Assembly: GCA_012064385.1 (NCBI GenBank)
Contig: QRDG01000821.1
Span: 468,496 to 532,495 of the forward strand
Source: Puccinellia tenuiflora
Taxonomy: Eukaryota > Streptophyta > Magnoliopsida > Poales > Poaceae
DNA: 64,000 nt
Direction of reading: 5' to 3'
Positions 1 to 12,376 of the stretch are shown in pieces. The notes below the pieces were generated by a model. That model ran no database searches and was not told where the DNA came from. It saw only the letters and a program-made list of their open reading frames with translations. The translations under genes and the position numbers were made by a program. Positions within the stretch are counted from its first letter, which is position 1, and each line of letters begins with the position of its first letter.

Positions 1-420
1 AGCCCACCCCAAGTGGGGAAAGTCGTTTGGTTCAGCCAAGTGGAAGAACAAATTTACTTTATAAATGTCGTGAGACTACCCGGCCTCTTAGGCCATCCCC
101 GAGCTGAAACGAACCGCCTACGTTGGATCTCTCGTGCACAGTAAATTTCCAGTCCCGCTTTTCATCCCAGCCGTCCAATTAGGTAAATTGTTTTTTCACC
201 GGCCTCGTCTTGGTTTCTGCCGCTGAGTTTGGGGCCCGATGCTGTGTGGTCCACTTGGAGGTGAGGGGTAGGGTGCTGCGCCAGGTCGCGTTGTTCCTTT
301 TCTTCCGCTACCCACCGTGAAAACCTAGACGAGACCGACTCTCCTCCCCCAATCCCCACTTCCTCTCCCACTCAGCCGCCACACGCAGTGCTCTCTCCTT
401 CCTCCATCTCGGCCGCCCCG
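1..420. other. No gene recognised; leading intergenic sequence
   Basis: I see no convincing coding region, repeat terminus or RNA gene here. The stretch becomes pyrimidine-rich and then GC-rich towards 360-420, as grass first exons and 5' leaders often do. Reading frames are short on both strands and look composition-driven. Confidence 0.4.
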
Positions 421-780
421 TGCCTCGCCGCCGCGGTGTCCTTCCTCCTGCCGGTGGTGCAGGTTGGAGACGCGGAAGCACGACGAGGTCAAGGAGGACG
501 ACGGCGGCGCAGCAGAGTTGACGAGGAGGATGGCGGCGCAGCGGGGTGGAGGAGGAGGATGGCGGCGCCTCGGGGTCGAGGAGGAAGCCCTTGCCCAGCT
601 CGGCCGCCTGGTACCTCGCCGCTGTGGTGTGCTGCCTCCTGCCGGTGGTGCAGGTCGGAGACGCGGAAGCACTGCGAGGTAAGGAGGAAGACGGCGGTGC
701 TGCGGAGTCGAGGAGGATGATGACAGCGCAGCGGGGTCGAGGAGGAGGATGGCCGCACCTCGGGGTCGAGGAGGAGAACG
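421..780. repeat. GC-rich 190-bp tandem duplication
   Basis: Two diverged copies of a unit of about 190 bp lie head to tail. The stretch cctcctgccggtggtgcagg occurs in both copies 190 bp apart, and cctcggggtcgaggagga occurs at 568 and again at 758. The unit is rich in GAGGAGGA/GGCGGCG triplets, so it opens long frames on both strands in several phases. I regard those frames as composition artefacts. A transcribed GC-rich first exon is possible, because a donor-like ag|gtaaat follows near 969, but I cannot name a product. Confidence 0.7.
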
Positions 781-1847
781 GTGGCGTGGCGGAATCACAC
801 GGGGAACGCTACATCGGAGAGGAGGCCAGCAAAGGTGGGGTTCGGCGAGCGGGCTCGGCACCCTGTCTTCCCTCCTCCACAGCTGAGGATACACGAAGCT
901 GGAGCGAAACAGTGATGGTTGGGCGACCTAGCGCACTAGATCCACATGTTCCCGTCTTCCTCCTTCCTCGAGGTAAATCTTGGCGTCGCCATTCACCAAT
1001 CCTGGCAGCTCAGACCACCTCCCCCTCTCTGGATTGTCTTACGAATTGGCTCTTGTGTTGTTGATTGCTGTGCAGATTTATTGGTGTTTGGTAGAAGAGC
1101 TCCAATTTGTGTGTGATGTGTTACTCCACTCAGCTGGACTAGGTGATGATACGCCCTCGCTCGCTGATCTCGAGCTTCAACTGCAACAGCTCGTGGCAAA
1201 GGTATCTTGTGATTCTCCCATTTTCTCCGACGCAATGGGACTGACGAGTTCTTCTTCCATAGGATAGAAGCAGTTATGTTTTTACCTAGCAACATTATTA
1301 GAGATCTGACAAGGAATAACATGTAATGAAGTTAGGATTTAATCATTACAGAATACTGTGGCTAAAACATACTTCTATTTTTTTGATATCCAACATACCA
1401 GCTGGTTTTATCTTTTAGCAATGCGTACCTCATGAAATAAAATAATTGCTTACAGTTAGCATTATGGCAAGCCAGCAGGTTGTTTACCTGGTTTCTGTGA
1501 GCAACATTCTTAGCGTACCACATCGGATATATCTTTCACATATGGAGATAATGTGGAGACCAAGATGGCACTTGATGTTCACTAGACAGCCAAATAGCAT
1601 CCGGTCAACTTCTAAAAATATTTGTGGAGATTGGATTGTCTATCTTTTACTCAGAATGTTTTTTGGCCATACGGTTTTTCTCTAAAGCATGAACTCAAGC
1701 AGAAAATCCAATGTTTCACAATATCTACAACATCCTGAGGTGCGTCTCTTCCTCCTTCATGCATGGCATTTTCTTGATTCACACTCACCTGGACTGGAGC
1801 TTCGCCGATACATGTTTCTCTAATGATGTTCTCGGATGGGTTGCAGG
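781..1847. other. Possible 5' part of a decayed transcription unit
   Basis: Donor-like gtaaat (about 971) and gtatct (about 1202) sites are present and the sequence drops from GC-rich to AT-rich, as at an exon-to-intron passage. No protein family is recognisable. The NAT relic starts at a plausible acceptor (ttgcag) at the right edge, so this could be the remains of its upstream introns. That link is inference. Confidence 0.25.
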
Positions 1848-2440
1848 GAGACATGGTGAGGGTGGTGCAGACGCTGCTCTTCATGACCGGAATAAACATG
1901 CTACTGCAGTCGCTGTTCGGACGTGCCTGCCGACGGTGATCCTGACGACTATGAGGTAGCAACCATTTACATTGTATCTACGCCTTCAATTGTTTTTTCC
2001 TGATTTGGTGGTCTCATGAAAATCATATACTCATTCATCTACTCGCAAAGGTTCCTCCAGAGCAACAGGGCCATACAGGGGGCAATGATAGTATCCTCCA
2101 GCATTCACTTCAGTCTGGGTTGCACTTTACAGCCAGCTCTGGGGTATTTTTCTCCAGGTACTTCACCGTCATATAGTAGAAGTAACATGTTGGGTTCCGC
2201 ATATGTATTTCAGTTCATATTGGACATTGCCTAGGCTCTACTGATGAATGGGTCATTGGTGTGTAACTTTCAGATTCTTCTCAGTCCAGTGGAAATGGCG
2301 CCGGTTGTTGCGCTGCTCGGGTTTGGCCTTCTCGAAGAGGATTCCCTGTGGTATGGCTTGCTCTGTATCAGATTTCTTCATTTGGGTTCTCTTAGTTTTG
2401 CCCACTCAAGCAAAATCTATGTGCGTTACATTCAATTTAT
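1848..2440 (+). pseudogene. Nucleobase-ascorbate transporter (NAT) relic
   Basis: Three exon-like pieces match consecutive parts of plant NAT/UraA-type membrane permeases. At about 1848-1960, after a ttgcag acceptor, the frame reads GDMVRVVQTLLFMTGIN and then MLLQSLFG; a frameshift is needed to continue into RLPTVI. At about 2048-2160 it reads RFLQSNRAIQGAMIVSSS, and at about 2270-2360 FSPVEMAPVVALLGFGLLE. Intact NATs are about 520-550 aa with some 12 membrane segments and carry purines, xanthine or uracil. Here the N-terminus, the substrate-binding QNxGxxxxT region and the C-terminal helices are missing. The pieces are in family order on one strand, so this is a decayed gene copy and not chance similarity. 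Function is presumably lost. Confidence 0.75.
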
Positions 2441-2529
2441 TGATACTACATCAGGTTGGGAGATTTGCTTGGAAGAGATGGCATGCTACCTGAGTAACAA
2501 CGAGAAATGCCTATTTACCTTTTAAGTTC

Positions 2530-4260
2530 CTTTTTAAAAGGAAGCGTTGTTAGAGGTGAAGGAAGATGAACTATCTTTGTTGAAAAGCTAAAGCTATGCT
2601 CTTTGGACTGTAATATTGCTCATCTGTCTATAAATGCATGGTCTCTGTAATTAGAATATTGGTACTTCGGCTATCATCTGTTTGCATGATAGAGCTAGAA
2701 AAACTATGTGGATCTTATGCAGCTGCATCGGATATTAAAAACCCAGGATATAATTTAGTGTATGTATGTGTGTATTAAAAACCCAGGCTATAATTCTAAT
2801 TCAATGTCAGTGTTAAACCCAATCTATAATTATAAAATATGTGGATTTTCAGTATCAGTGGCAACAACTAACAATGGTTTGTTCTGTTCTTAGGTGTAGC
2901 TTTACAGCTCCTTCATAAAAAAAGGAGTAGCATTACTGAGACAACGTTAGCATCGTTGAAAGCAAGGTATTACTGGTATAATTCAGTTTACTATACCGTG
3001 CGACCTACTAATTTTTGTATTGTTTTGTCCTAAAGTATTTTGAGTTCAATTCATAATACCCTATTTGTATGGGCATGCAAGTTTCATTTGCTAATTTCGT
3101 CGTGCTCATTTATATTGTATAACCAAACTGTAAATATTGAATGAATATTTGAACAAGTCAGTTTGATTGTTTACTCTATAAATAGTGTCTATTATTGAAA
3201 AAAAATGAGTTCGATAATTCTTTTTTGTTTTTCACCAGGATGGTGGACGGCGGCGACTTTCTGGTGGCAGCAGTGGGTCGATGACCGTAGGGTCAGCTGA
3301 TGGATAACGGTGGCCAATGAGTGACCAGCAACAGGTACGAGCTCATGACTCGTGGTAATTGAACTTCTTCCTTACAAAGTTGGTCGAATGATCTGATGGT
3401 TGTTTTCAAGTCGAATGATCTGATTGTTGTTTTCAAGTTGAATTCTTGACTTTGTAGCTCACAAGTTTCAGTACTTGATTCACCACTAAATCATGTGCAT
3501 GATTATATATATGGAGTTTCAGTTGTTGTACTCTACAACGATTGGAGCGGGTAAGATTTAGCTTTCCAGTATTGAGAGAGTGACATGCCATTTTCTTAGT
3601 TGTATTTTTTATCAGCATATTTTCTCTCAAACTGACCCGAACATTGATATGGAAGTGATCATTTGACATTATTTTGCTGAGGTATATGGCGTTAGAACTA
3701 TCGCTTTCTCTTTACAGTGAATGTTGAGGGTACTGATAAGCTTCTTTCCTATGTAAATTGTTCTTGGGCAAATCTTCTGCCATTTGTGGTGGTGGTTAGA
3801 TAATTCCTTATCTCTTTTTAACCAATTATTTTAACCAATTCATTGTCTCTTTTTCCCTAACTGGTCTGGGATGAGAATGTATTATGTATATGGAGCTAGG
3901 ATTAGATTCAGATACTACGGGACACGTATTGTTGGCACACGCAAAAAATATATGTATGATCAGATTGTTTGGCTCGCATGGTTGGACAAAGTGATAGAAT
4001 GTACTCATTATCTTCTGATATCCTGCATATCAGGTTTGACTTACTGTAGTACAACTATGTCACAAGGAATGTTCAGCTTCTGCAATAAAATGTTGTGGTT
4101 AGTGTATATCTTAGTGAGACCTATGTTTGTGCTTTCAATTTTTGTTTTGACAATGTAAGAATTAAGAGCCTTTATCTCCATAGCGAACTCCTGATTTAAT
4201 TTAATGGTCTCATACTAGCTTATTTGCTCTTAACCTGTTGAATGAAATTACTAGCTGTGA
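2530..4260. other. AT-rich intergenic sequence, nothing recognised
   Basis: This stretch has short frames only, and no terminal repeats or coding similarity that I recognise. A small GC-rich island at about 3238-3335 resembles a decayed exon, but its translation matches no family known to me. Confidence 0.3.
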
Positions 4261-4533
4261 TACTCCCTCCGTTCCTTGATGTAAGGTGTATAGTTTTTGA
4301 GAAAAAGTCCAAAATATAAGGTGTATTGCGATTTTTAGACAATTTTACCACTCCAAAGATGAGTTAAATCCCTCCACGGAGAGATTTGACGGATTGTTTA
4401 TAATTTGTGGCTGTTAGAACACCTCTCTCCCCGATTTTCTGCATGTGAAATGATTCCGCCGTGTTCAAAATTCTCATTTCTTAATATTCGTGCCAGAAAA
4501 CTATACACCCTACATTCAGGAACGGAGGGAGTA
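4261..4533. mobile_element. Stowaway MITE (Tc1/mariner type)
   Basis: The left end tactccctccgttccttgat and the right end attcaggaacggagggagta are inverted terminal repeats, flanked by the TA target duplication expected of Stowaway elements. The element is about 273 bp, AT-rich and non-coding. It would be mobilised in trans by a mariner-like transposase. Confidence 0.93.
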
Positions 4534-4788
4534 TTTGTTAACCAAGTGCATCTATAGTTTGTTCATATTTGCATGTTCTGAGAATAGGCGTATATTTTGT
4601 CATTTTATCCAGCTACCCCCACTGATGTTGTCACATGAGTACAAACTATAATAACAAGTAATTGCTCCAATTTCGAACTCATTTCACAAAACACTGCTTT
4701 CTCTTGGAGTGCCAACCAAGAAGCCATCCTGAACACTATTCTTGTAGTGAGTGGTTGATAGAGGAAGCACAGGGAGAAGAGCAAACAC

Positions 4789-4872
4789 AAATTCAGTAAA
4801 TACGTGAATCATTTCCTTCTAGCTAGAAGCCAAATTCAGTAAATACGTAATCATTTCCTTCTATCTAGAAGC
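4789..4872. repeat. 42-43 bp tandem duplication
   Basis: Two adjacent copies of caaattcagtaaatacgt followed by atcatttccttcta and a tagaagc end, differing by one indel and one substitution. It is non-coding. Confidence 0.8.
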
Positions 4873-6145
4873 TATCTCATCACTTTGTTTTGCATTACGG
4901 AATGGAAGTCTTGCTTTCCTAACTATGAGTAATGGCTTGTCAGGTCTATATGCAATTGAAATGTCTGTAGTGCTCCTCAAGGTTACCGAATAAAAAGGTC
5001 TTCAAATTAAATTTATAGACCATGAGCTAGGTTTGCCTCCACTGCTTTTATAGTCAATTACTCAATATAAGAATAATATTCTTCTTTGGGTGAAATCTCC
5101 ATCTATATTATTGTTTTTATTTTTGTTTCAGCACTATAACATAGTAGCCTATTTATTTCGTCCTTCATAACTTACTTTAGCATTGTGTAGATAGAATCTT
5201 TCTAAGCTACCCTTTCTTATCTTTATATTTCTCAATCTACCATTTTGGGACTTGTCTTCAAAGTTGTTGTGGTAAACAGTTTTTGTCTGTCAATTCTATG
5301 TGTTTCTCTGTGAAGATTCGGTTGAGTTCTCTACTTCAGTTGTGTAAGAGCCAATTCCTGATTACAATTACTCTGTGAAAGACATAGACACTAGAAGGAG
5401 ATGTTGAGCTGACAGTCATGACAACCTATAACACAGGCATGGAACCTGAAGCACCATTCAGTTCATAATGTATTGCTCACAACCTTTCATTTGCGTTTTA
5501 TTTAGGTTTCCATATACTGGTAGCTCTGCATTTTCACATCCGTAGTATGTTTCGTCCATCAGATTCATGTGTGCTTTTCCACATTACATCCATGTTTTTT
5601 CCATGGCGGGGATTGCACTGGCGTATATTGAACCATCAGAGTAGGACTGGTTCGCTGCACCACTGGAGAAATGGCCAGCTTCGTCAGATTGTAGGTGATG
5701 CTGAGTGCAAAGTTGGCAACGGTTTGTCTCCATTGCAAGTATATGTGACAAAAGAATGGCCGCTATGTTGGTGAATGGTCAAGGTTCAAATTACTCGACA
5801 AAAATAGATAATAAAACTTATAGTTTGCGAAAATGGACCTTATGGAGCAACAGACTATTTCAAAGTAATGTTGCTTTTGTATGGATAGAATCAAATGTAC
5901 AAACAATTTTCATATCTGATGCCTCTAATAAATTTGGCATCGGTTTGTTGTACATATCCTTCATGTGCGACATAGATGAGTGACCTCTATATTATGGTCC
6001 CAGGTTTTTTGTTGAAAGGCTTATGCTCCTAGGTTAAAAGAAAGCATCAGAGAATCGCTCAATTTCGCCACCTTCTAAAGTTTGGTCCCTTTGTTTACGG
6101 TTGTTGCTCATATAATGTAGCCTGTTGATTTCCCGGTAACTGTAT
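4873..6145. other. Intergenic sequence, nothing recognised
   Basis: Frames at 5547-5774 and 5705-5983 are short and match no family I know. No terminal repeats were seen. Confidence 0.3.
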
Positions 6146-6291
6146 CTGTGAAGTGTAGTACGCAGTATATGTGTACACGTGAAGTGTAAATCAGTACCCT
6201 ACTTTCTTACCTATGCTCTGTGAAGTGTAGTATGCAGTATATGTGTACACTGAAGTGTAAATCAGTACCCTACTTTCTTACCTATGCATAG
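6146..6291. repeat. 72-bp tandem duplication
   Basis: Two near-identical copies begin with ctgtgaagtgtagta at 6146 and 6218. Both contain gcagtatatgtgtacac and end in ctactttcttacctatgc. Divergence is a few bases, so the duplication is relatively recent. It is non-coding. Confidence 0.85.
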
Positions 6292-7639
6292 TGCCCTCAA
6301 GTCGGTGAATCTTGATTGCATATTGCAGCATACATGGACATCAAAATAAGATAAAACTTAAGGCTTAACTACTTTCCGCCATTTTATATTTTATTGTGTA
6401 TTATTTTGAACAGAAATAAGGCAATCATGTGTTCTTATTTTAGTACTCATGGCAAGAAAATGGAGCTTTCGATGTCAAAATTATGTTACTGAGTTGCACA
6501 TCAGAATCACATATAAAAGTCATGAGTATTTTTATATTCCTAGAAAGTTGATGTCAATTTATATTATTGTTAGATCAATATACAAACAATCGCCCAATTA
6601 AGTGTGTATTACCATTACTGGCAAATACTAACAATTGCAAATCGAATATACAAAAAAAACCTTCTTATGGAGAGAATTTCCGACGTGATTCCGGTACTTG
6701 CGGGCAGTGGTAGTAAATCTCAAACATGGACAATGACATACATACAAATTACTTAAATATTATGGCTACAATAAATTCTACAATATCATACATACAAATC
6801 CAATGAAGAAGAGGCTTGTCCCAGGTCTTGCGTCGTGGTGACAGACTTTTAGTCATGCTTTGAGAGAGGGCTCTGAAGGTTTCAATGTCCTCCTGTCTGC
6901 AATTTTATAAAGGTTAAAACAAATTGTTATTTTATTATTAAGGATTTTTAGCCCAAGAAAAAACATCATGAGTTTTGGATTATGTTCGACGCCCGGTTTT
7001 CTACTAATGGTACTGCCATATAGCTACGTGCGTTTTCACTAAAAAGAGATTAATCATATGGACTATATTTCACATGGTTCTGCCACCTATGCCGGTGGCG
7101 CAACAAGTCATATTGGATCGGGCAGATAATAGGGATAGAACAAGAAAACATCGGACACGGGACAAGAAGGGCAAAAGATAATGTGCCCGTAAAAAAGTGT
7201 GCCGGTAGAAGAATATATATGACAAGCACATCGAAAGGAGCCGTTGAAACCCTGACAAGTAACCTCCGTAGTCACGGAGGTAGCTATCAGCAACATGAGA
7301 GTCATGAAAATGTCAAACACGAACAACAATGTCATGGTAGCAACGGTACTCTCTATGATAGTGGCATGAGAGTCACGTAAATCTCCTACGTCGATAATAA
7401 TATACATGAAAAAGAAATTACTCTATTTGCCTAAAAAACAATGTCACTTTAGGCTTTTACGCCATCGGCGCAATGGTGCTAAAATATATTCTCGTTTCGG
7501 TCATTCGCAACAACATACACAATGTGCTTACCACAAGCATGATACGTGTTAGCAACAATGGTAGTGCCATGAGAATCACGGAAAATAAACATACATGCAA
7601 CACATAATTTTTTGGGCTAAAATACAGTCTCGCTTCTGG

Positions 7640-7671
7640 CTTCTGCGCCAGCGGCGCAACGGGTCATCTAG
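7640..7671 (+). mobile_element. Helitron 3' terminus (hairpin + CTAG)
   Basis: GCGCC-AGC-GGCGC at 7645-7657 forms a perfect 5-bp-stem hairpin. Ten bases later comes CTAG (7668-7671) followed by T, which is the canonical 3' end of a Helitron inserted between A and T. Two similar GC-rich motifs precede it on the same strand (gccggtggcgcaac near 7090 and gccatcggcgcaat near 7462). I could not identify the matching 5' TC terminus, so the extent of the element is unknown. No coding sequence is linked to it, so it is presumably non-autonomous. Confidence 0.65.
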
Positions 7672-7672
7672 T

Positions 7673-8490
7673 TTTATAGAAGTCTTAAAGTGTGAGGTTT
7701 CATCAGTTGCATTGAAGAATTACAGAAAAAGTGACAAATGAGAAGAGAGCCACAACACGTCAAAATCTTCATGTAGATGCAAAAGGAGAAGCCGAAATTG
7801 AATGACAGCTGACCCGATCATCATGGATGACATGACGACGTCTTGGTACGAAAAAAAAGAAGGCCATGCTATTGTCTTGAGAAGATTGATCACTCGATAT
7901 TTACTCATCCGGTGTACTTGTATGAACTTTGCCATTTGAGATTGTTTTGCGACTTTAATGGATGCCCGACACGGCTTAAGTGCTAAACAATTAGTTTGCA
8001 TTTTCCATTTTTGTTTGATTTTGTGCTAATCTATTTTGAGTTAAAACTAGTTCATATACAAAATAAAATGAAGAATAACGAGCCAAAATGGCTATGTCCA
8101 CGGCCATTTGGGGCCATCGTCGGGTGCTCCTGATACATGTATTTGAACGGACATAAAACATACACAAACGTAAACAAACAGAAAAGTCCAAGTTGAAGTC
8201 ATCGCCACGGCCGCACGTATCCAGATTCCAGAGGCGGATCCAATATATAAGCTATCGGAGCAGCTGTCCCCACTCAATATTTTATGTTATTGTAGTATGT
8301 CAAGCTAATTAGTGATTTGCCCCGCGTAGTAAAGATTTTTCTCTATTTATCACGCATCTTTACCCCCTCTAAAATTTGATCCTAGGTCCCTACACATAAT
8401 CTCATCGATTTTCGAGAGTTTGTAATAGATAGTTGCACACTTTTGTTTGAGATATATATCGTGTTTTCTTTTGCACGAATTTTACATAGA
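7673..8490. other. Upstream region of the Alfin-like gene
   Basis: AT-rich sequence with no recognisable gene or element terminus. A purine-rich aaaaaaaaagaagaagaag tract at 8525-8544 lies about 280 bp upstream of the Alfin-like start codon. I do not see a clear TATA box at a sensible distance. Confidence 0.3.
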
Positions 8491-8822
8491 TAGTGCATGC
8501 TCGCTTTTTCACTTGTCACACGTACAAAAAAAAAGAAGAAGAAGACAACACTTCCCTTCCGGTTCCTTTGCAGAGTCGCACTTTCGGTGCTATTGACAGG
8601 TGGGACCCACGAAAGCACCCGGCCCCACATCGCCAACCTTCCTTCAAAACCTCAAAATCGCAGCTTGCCCAGGTAGGCACGAAGATTAATCACCCGGCTT
8701 CCCTACTTCCTTCCGATTGTTCCAGTGGGAATCCCCTCCTGGCTCCTCCACCACGAAACCCTAAACTCGCCACCGTCGCCGAACCCTTCCTCTCTCCGGC
8801 AGCCGCGGACTGGGTGGCGGCG

Positions 8823-11576
8823 ATGGCCGACGGCATCCTCTCGGGTGCCATCCACCCGAACGTGCACTCCCCGGAGGACGTCTTCCGGCAGTACCGCGGC
8901 CGCCGCGCCGGCATCGTGAAGGCCCTCACCCAAGGTCTCTCTCTCGTAGTGTGGATTTTGGTGCGTTTTTTTTTTCGCGCTGATGGTTCGTTTGTTTATC
9001 TGTTTTCGGTTTCGTGGTCCGCAGATGTGGAAGAGTTCTACGAGCAGTGCGACCCTGGTGAGTTGCCTTGCTTCTCATGTTGATTTTGGGGGAGATAATA
9101 ATATGGGCGCAGAGCCGTGTTTTTAGTGTGGTCGCTGTCGTTGCTCTGATTAGTAAGTCAGTTTGGGCAGTTACATCATGGGGGAATTGCGAATTTGGTA
9201 AAGGGTGTAGCCGAAATTCTGCATGCCTTGTCTGATTGTGCTAGGAAAACATTTAGCCATCACTTCTGCTTATGTTCAGCCATAAATTGGATAAACTACC
9301 GTGAATGCTAACAATGTGGGTGAATTGGAACGGCCTGTCTACCTTTGAGTGGCCAAATGCTTGAGTAGCAGAGTTGGAAATCCTAAACTCCCAATTGCCT
9401 CTGTCAGCTGTTTTGGGTGCAAAAATGTGTAGTGTTGCTGTACTCTGTGTTGGCATCAGCTTTTATGTGCTTATTATGGGTTTGTAAATTAGTAACACTG
9501 CATATCATGCGAATTATGCGTTATGTCGTGTTTGGGGTAACTTAAACCAGGCTGTCCTCTTCTAGATGCAATCTCTGACTTAATACGACCCTTAATATAT
9601 TTCTCTTGCCAGAGGAGAAGGCCTTGTGCCTCTATGGACGGCCTAATGGAACCTGGGAAGTGAATCTGCCACTTGAGGAAGTTCCTGTTGAAATTCCTGA
9701 GCCAGTATGTGGGATAAACTTTGCTCGTGACGGAACGCCCAAGAAAGTTTGGCTATCTCTAATAGCTATTCATAGTGATGCATGGTTAATGTCCATGGCA
9801 TTTTACCATGCCGGGCGTGTTGCATTTGACAGAGATGACAGGTCCGAACTTCTATATTACTGCTAATGTTATTGTTCTTATTTTCTTTTATAATCGTTTT
9901 TTCCCATGTAGGGGATTTCCATGTGTTCAATGTAGTTATATGATACAGTTCACACTTAGCTTGCTGCAACTTACTATGTTCAGCACTGTGTCATACATTT
10001 CATTTCACTGTATTCCAGTGCCACGGTTTTAGATCTGCGAGTCTTAGGTCCTCTTACTAACATTTTTCATAACTCAAACCGATGATGGGTTTTCTAACTT
10101 TTCAGCGTTTTCCTTCCTTTTACTCTCTTATTTCTCATAGAATCTAGAATTAGTTGTTACATCTCTTCCAATTTCATGCCCAGCAATATATACTTGACCA
10201 TATGTTCTGTCAAGTATTTGAAATTTTACTAGTGACCTCTATAAATTGAATAATTTACAAGCAAAGTAAAAACTGATCAGAATGGTAGGCGGAGTAGTAT
10301 TTGGAATGGATATTGCCTGAGATGCTCTTGGATATTTGGTGGAAAGTATTTCTTATGTTCCAAGAAATCATCAGTATTCTAGCATTCATTACTGTTCATA
10401 GTGCTGTTGTAACTTCAATCAACGAATTCTCAACGAATTCTTTTGAACTACCAAATGTATAGTTTTTCTAAATATCTTTTATATATCATGACAGTTGGAG
10501 AATTTGCAATTGTTTCATTTTAAATGTGCATACTTTTGCACTATTTATATTTACATTTCCGCATATTCATTTGTCTTTGGCAAAAAAGATCTGTGCTACG
10601 GATGCTGTTTATGTTAAATTTGGAATTCTTTGGCTAAGATGGGCAGCATTCCTCCTGCTTGTTCTTGTCTGAGAACCAAATTTGCAGGACCAATTTGTTT
10701 TCAATTCAGTTTGTGCTAAGAGATTTATGCTTGTAAATATAATTTTAACACCTTACTTTATCAATTCACCTGATGCTGTCTTCCAAATTGCAAGTGCAAA
10801 TGAGAGGGTCCTGAGCCTATTTGGCATGGTCTACTTTACATTCTTGCTTCTGAACAGAACTTGCTTTGTGATGCATGTCATTTATATGCCAGCCTAGATA
10901 GGTGCATCTGGAGTACAGTGTTTAGTTTGGTACGAGGCACTGATTGTTATCTTGGAGTTTGGTAATGGTGTTTAAGTGGCACTTGAATTCTCATTGCAGG
11001 GAAAAGCTCTTCAAGATGATCAATAGCCTTCCCACTGTCTACGAAGCTGTGAAAGGAAATTCTAAGTGTCAAGTGCAGACCCGCAAAGCCAGCAGCAAAA
11101 CTAAGCCTATCTCCCAGGTAAACATTCACGGACCACATCATGCTTATTTTTTTTGTCAATATCTATACCACTCATTCTGCGTCCAATTCCAGCCACCAAA
11201 ACAAAGCAATTCTAACAGCAAGCCAGTGAAGCGGGCTGTGCCAATGCTCGAGGAAGAGAACAACACCAACTTTAACAGCAAGCCGGCAAATTTTGCCTGG
11301 CCAGTGCTCGAGGAAGAGGACTGTGCGAAGGCAGTGCTTGAGGAAGAGGACTGTGCCAACGCAGTTGGAAGTCTGGATGATGAAGCTGTATTCAAGTGCG
11401 CCGCTTGTGAAGAGACCTACATGGCTGACGACGGGCACTTATGGATTGGCTGCGACCACTGTGAGAGGTGGTTCCACGGCAAGTGTGTCGGGATGAGTCC
11501 CGAGAAGGCAGAGGAAATCGAGCGCTACATGTGCCCTGGTTGCAGTTACAGGAGTAAGATAAAAGCTTCTTACTGA
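8823..11576 (+). CDS. Alfin-like PHD-finger protein
   Basis: Five coding exons join in frame to 291 aa: 8823-8934, 9025-9057, 9613-9841, 11000-11117 and 11193-11576, all with GT-AG introns. Residues 1-150 are the Alfin N-terminal domain (EDVFRQYRGRRAGIVKAL, then the CDPEE/LCLYG segment, then GINFARDGTPKKVWLSL). Residues about 231-282 form a PHD finger with all C4HC3 zinc ligands (KCAAC, GCDHC, FHGKC, MCPGC) and the LWIGCD tryptophan segment. Alfin-like proteins are nuclear readers of H3K4 methylation that take part in stress and developmental transcription. The acidic linker between domains is expanded: LEEE is repeated three times, the last two in a perfect 30-nt tandem unit. Alfin-like proteins are usually about 250 aa. 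The Alfin domain is fairly diverged (VWLSLIAIHSDAWLMSMAF). The start was chosen because MADGILSG opens the conserved domain. The introns hold no other gene. Confidence 0.92.
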
Positions 11577-11843
11577 TGTGATTAGGAAGCTGTGCTGGTT
11601 GTGACCGGTGATGCTTCAACTGGGATCTTCCATTTCCAACGCTGCTGTTTGCTCCGATGATGATTTAGCTTCGTGACATCTTAGGATGTTGGCTTGTGAT
11701 GGTGACATGAGGTGGATTTGTAGAATGCACAGGCCGTCAGCTCGGGTTCAAACCCCTGCTGGCATCCGGACCCGGTGCTCCTTTTTGACACCGTTTCAAA
11801 ACAAAATCATGACACATTGTCTGAGTGTATATAGTGTCGGTAG
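11577..11843. other. 3' flank of the Alfin-like gene
   Basis: This is the likely 3' UTR and downstream flank. I see no canonical AATAAA. The sequence runs into a Stowaway insertion 268 bp after the stop codon. Confidence 0.4.
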
Positions 11844-11937
11844 TACTCCCTCCGATCCATAATAAGTGTCGGAGATTTAGTACTAGTCTAGTACAAAGTT
11901 TCTACTAACCAACACTTATTTTGGATCGGAGGGAGTA
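11844..11937. mobile_element. Short Stowaway MITE
   Basis: The 94-bp element runs from tactccctccgatccataat to ttggatcggagggagta. The ends are inverted repeats and are TA-bounded. The small size and the CTCCCTCCGATCCA end are typical of the smallest Triticeae Stowaway families. Confidence 0.93.
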
Positions 11938-12003
11938 TATAGTATAGGTAGTACATTAGTAGTATGAGTAGGCTGTCTGCTGTCGAGTGCGGACGAACAG
12001 TGC

Positions 12004-12376
12004 CCGGGCACACCTACACCCTTTTTTTCTCGCGAAATTCAAAAAATAGTAAAACATGAAAAAAAAATCTGGAAAAAATTGGGTGCATATGTATACAAGT
12101 TCTTCACACTCGTGTAAATTCTCATAATCAAATGATATTTCATATGGTCTGTGCAAAAAAGACAAACCGAGTTGTCAGAAAAAAATTTGAATACACATGT
12201 TTTCAATGTCTTATTTTGTCTTTTTTGCACAGAGCGCATAGAATGTCATTTTATTCTAAAAATTTGCACGGATGTGAAGAACTTGTATACATATGCACCC
12301 CATTTTTTTCAGATTTTTTTGAAAAGTTTTACTATTTTTTGAATTTTGCGAAATCCGAGGGTGCAGGGCTCACCTG
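12004..12376. mobile_element. Palindromic fold-back MITE, copy 1
   Basis: Two arms of roughly 150 bp are inverted relative to each other. The left arm contains gggtgcatatgtatacaagt and gtctgtgcaaaaaagaca. The right arm contains tgtcttttttgcacag and acttgtatacatatgcaccc. The outer ends (aaattcaaaaaatagtaaaa and ttttactattttttgaattt) also pair. The spacer holds only short open frames. The same family occurs at 55024-55400 and 56740-57117. I cannot assign it to a named superfamily with confidence. Confidence 0.8.

Noticed and set aside
325..1064. Overlapping long ORFs on both strands in the GC-rich left end
   Set aside because: Frames exist in several phases at once, consist of Arg/Gly/Pro/Ser-rich low-complexity sequence, and follow the 190-bp tandem repeat; no family match.
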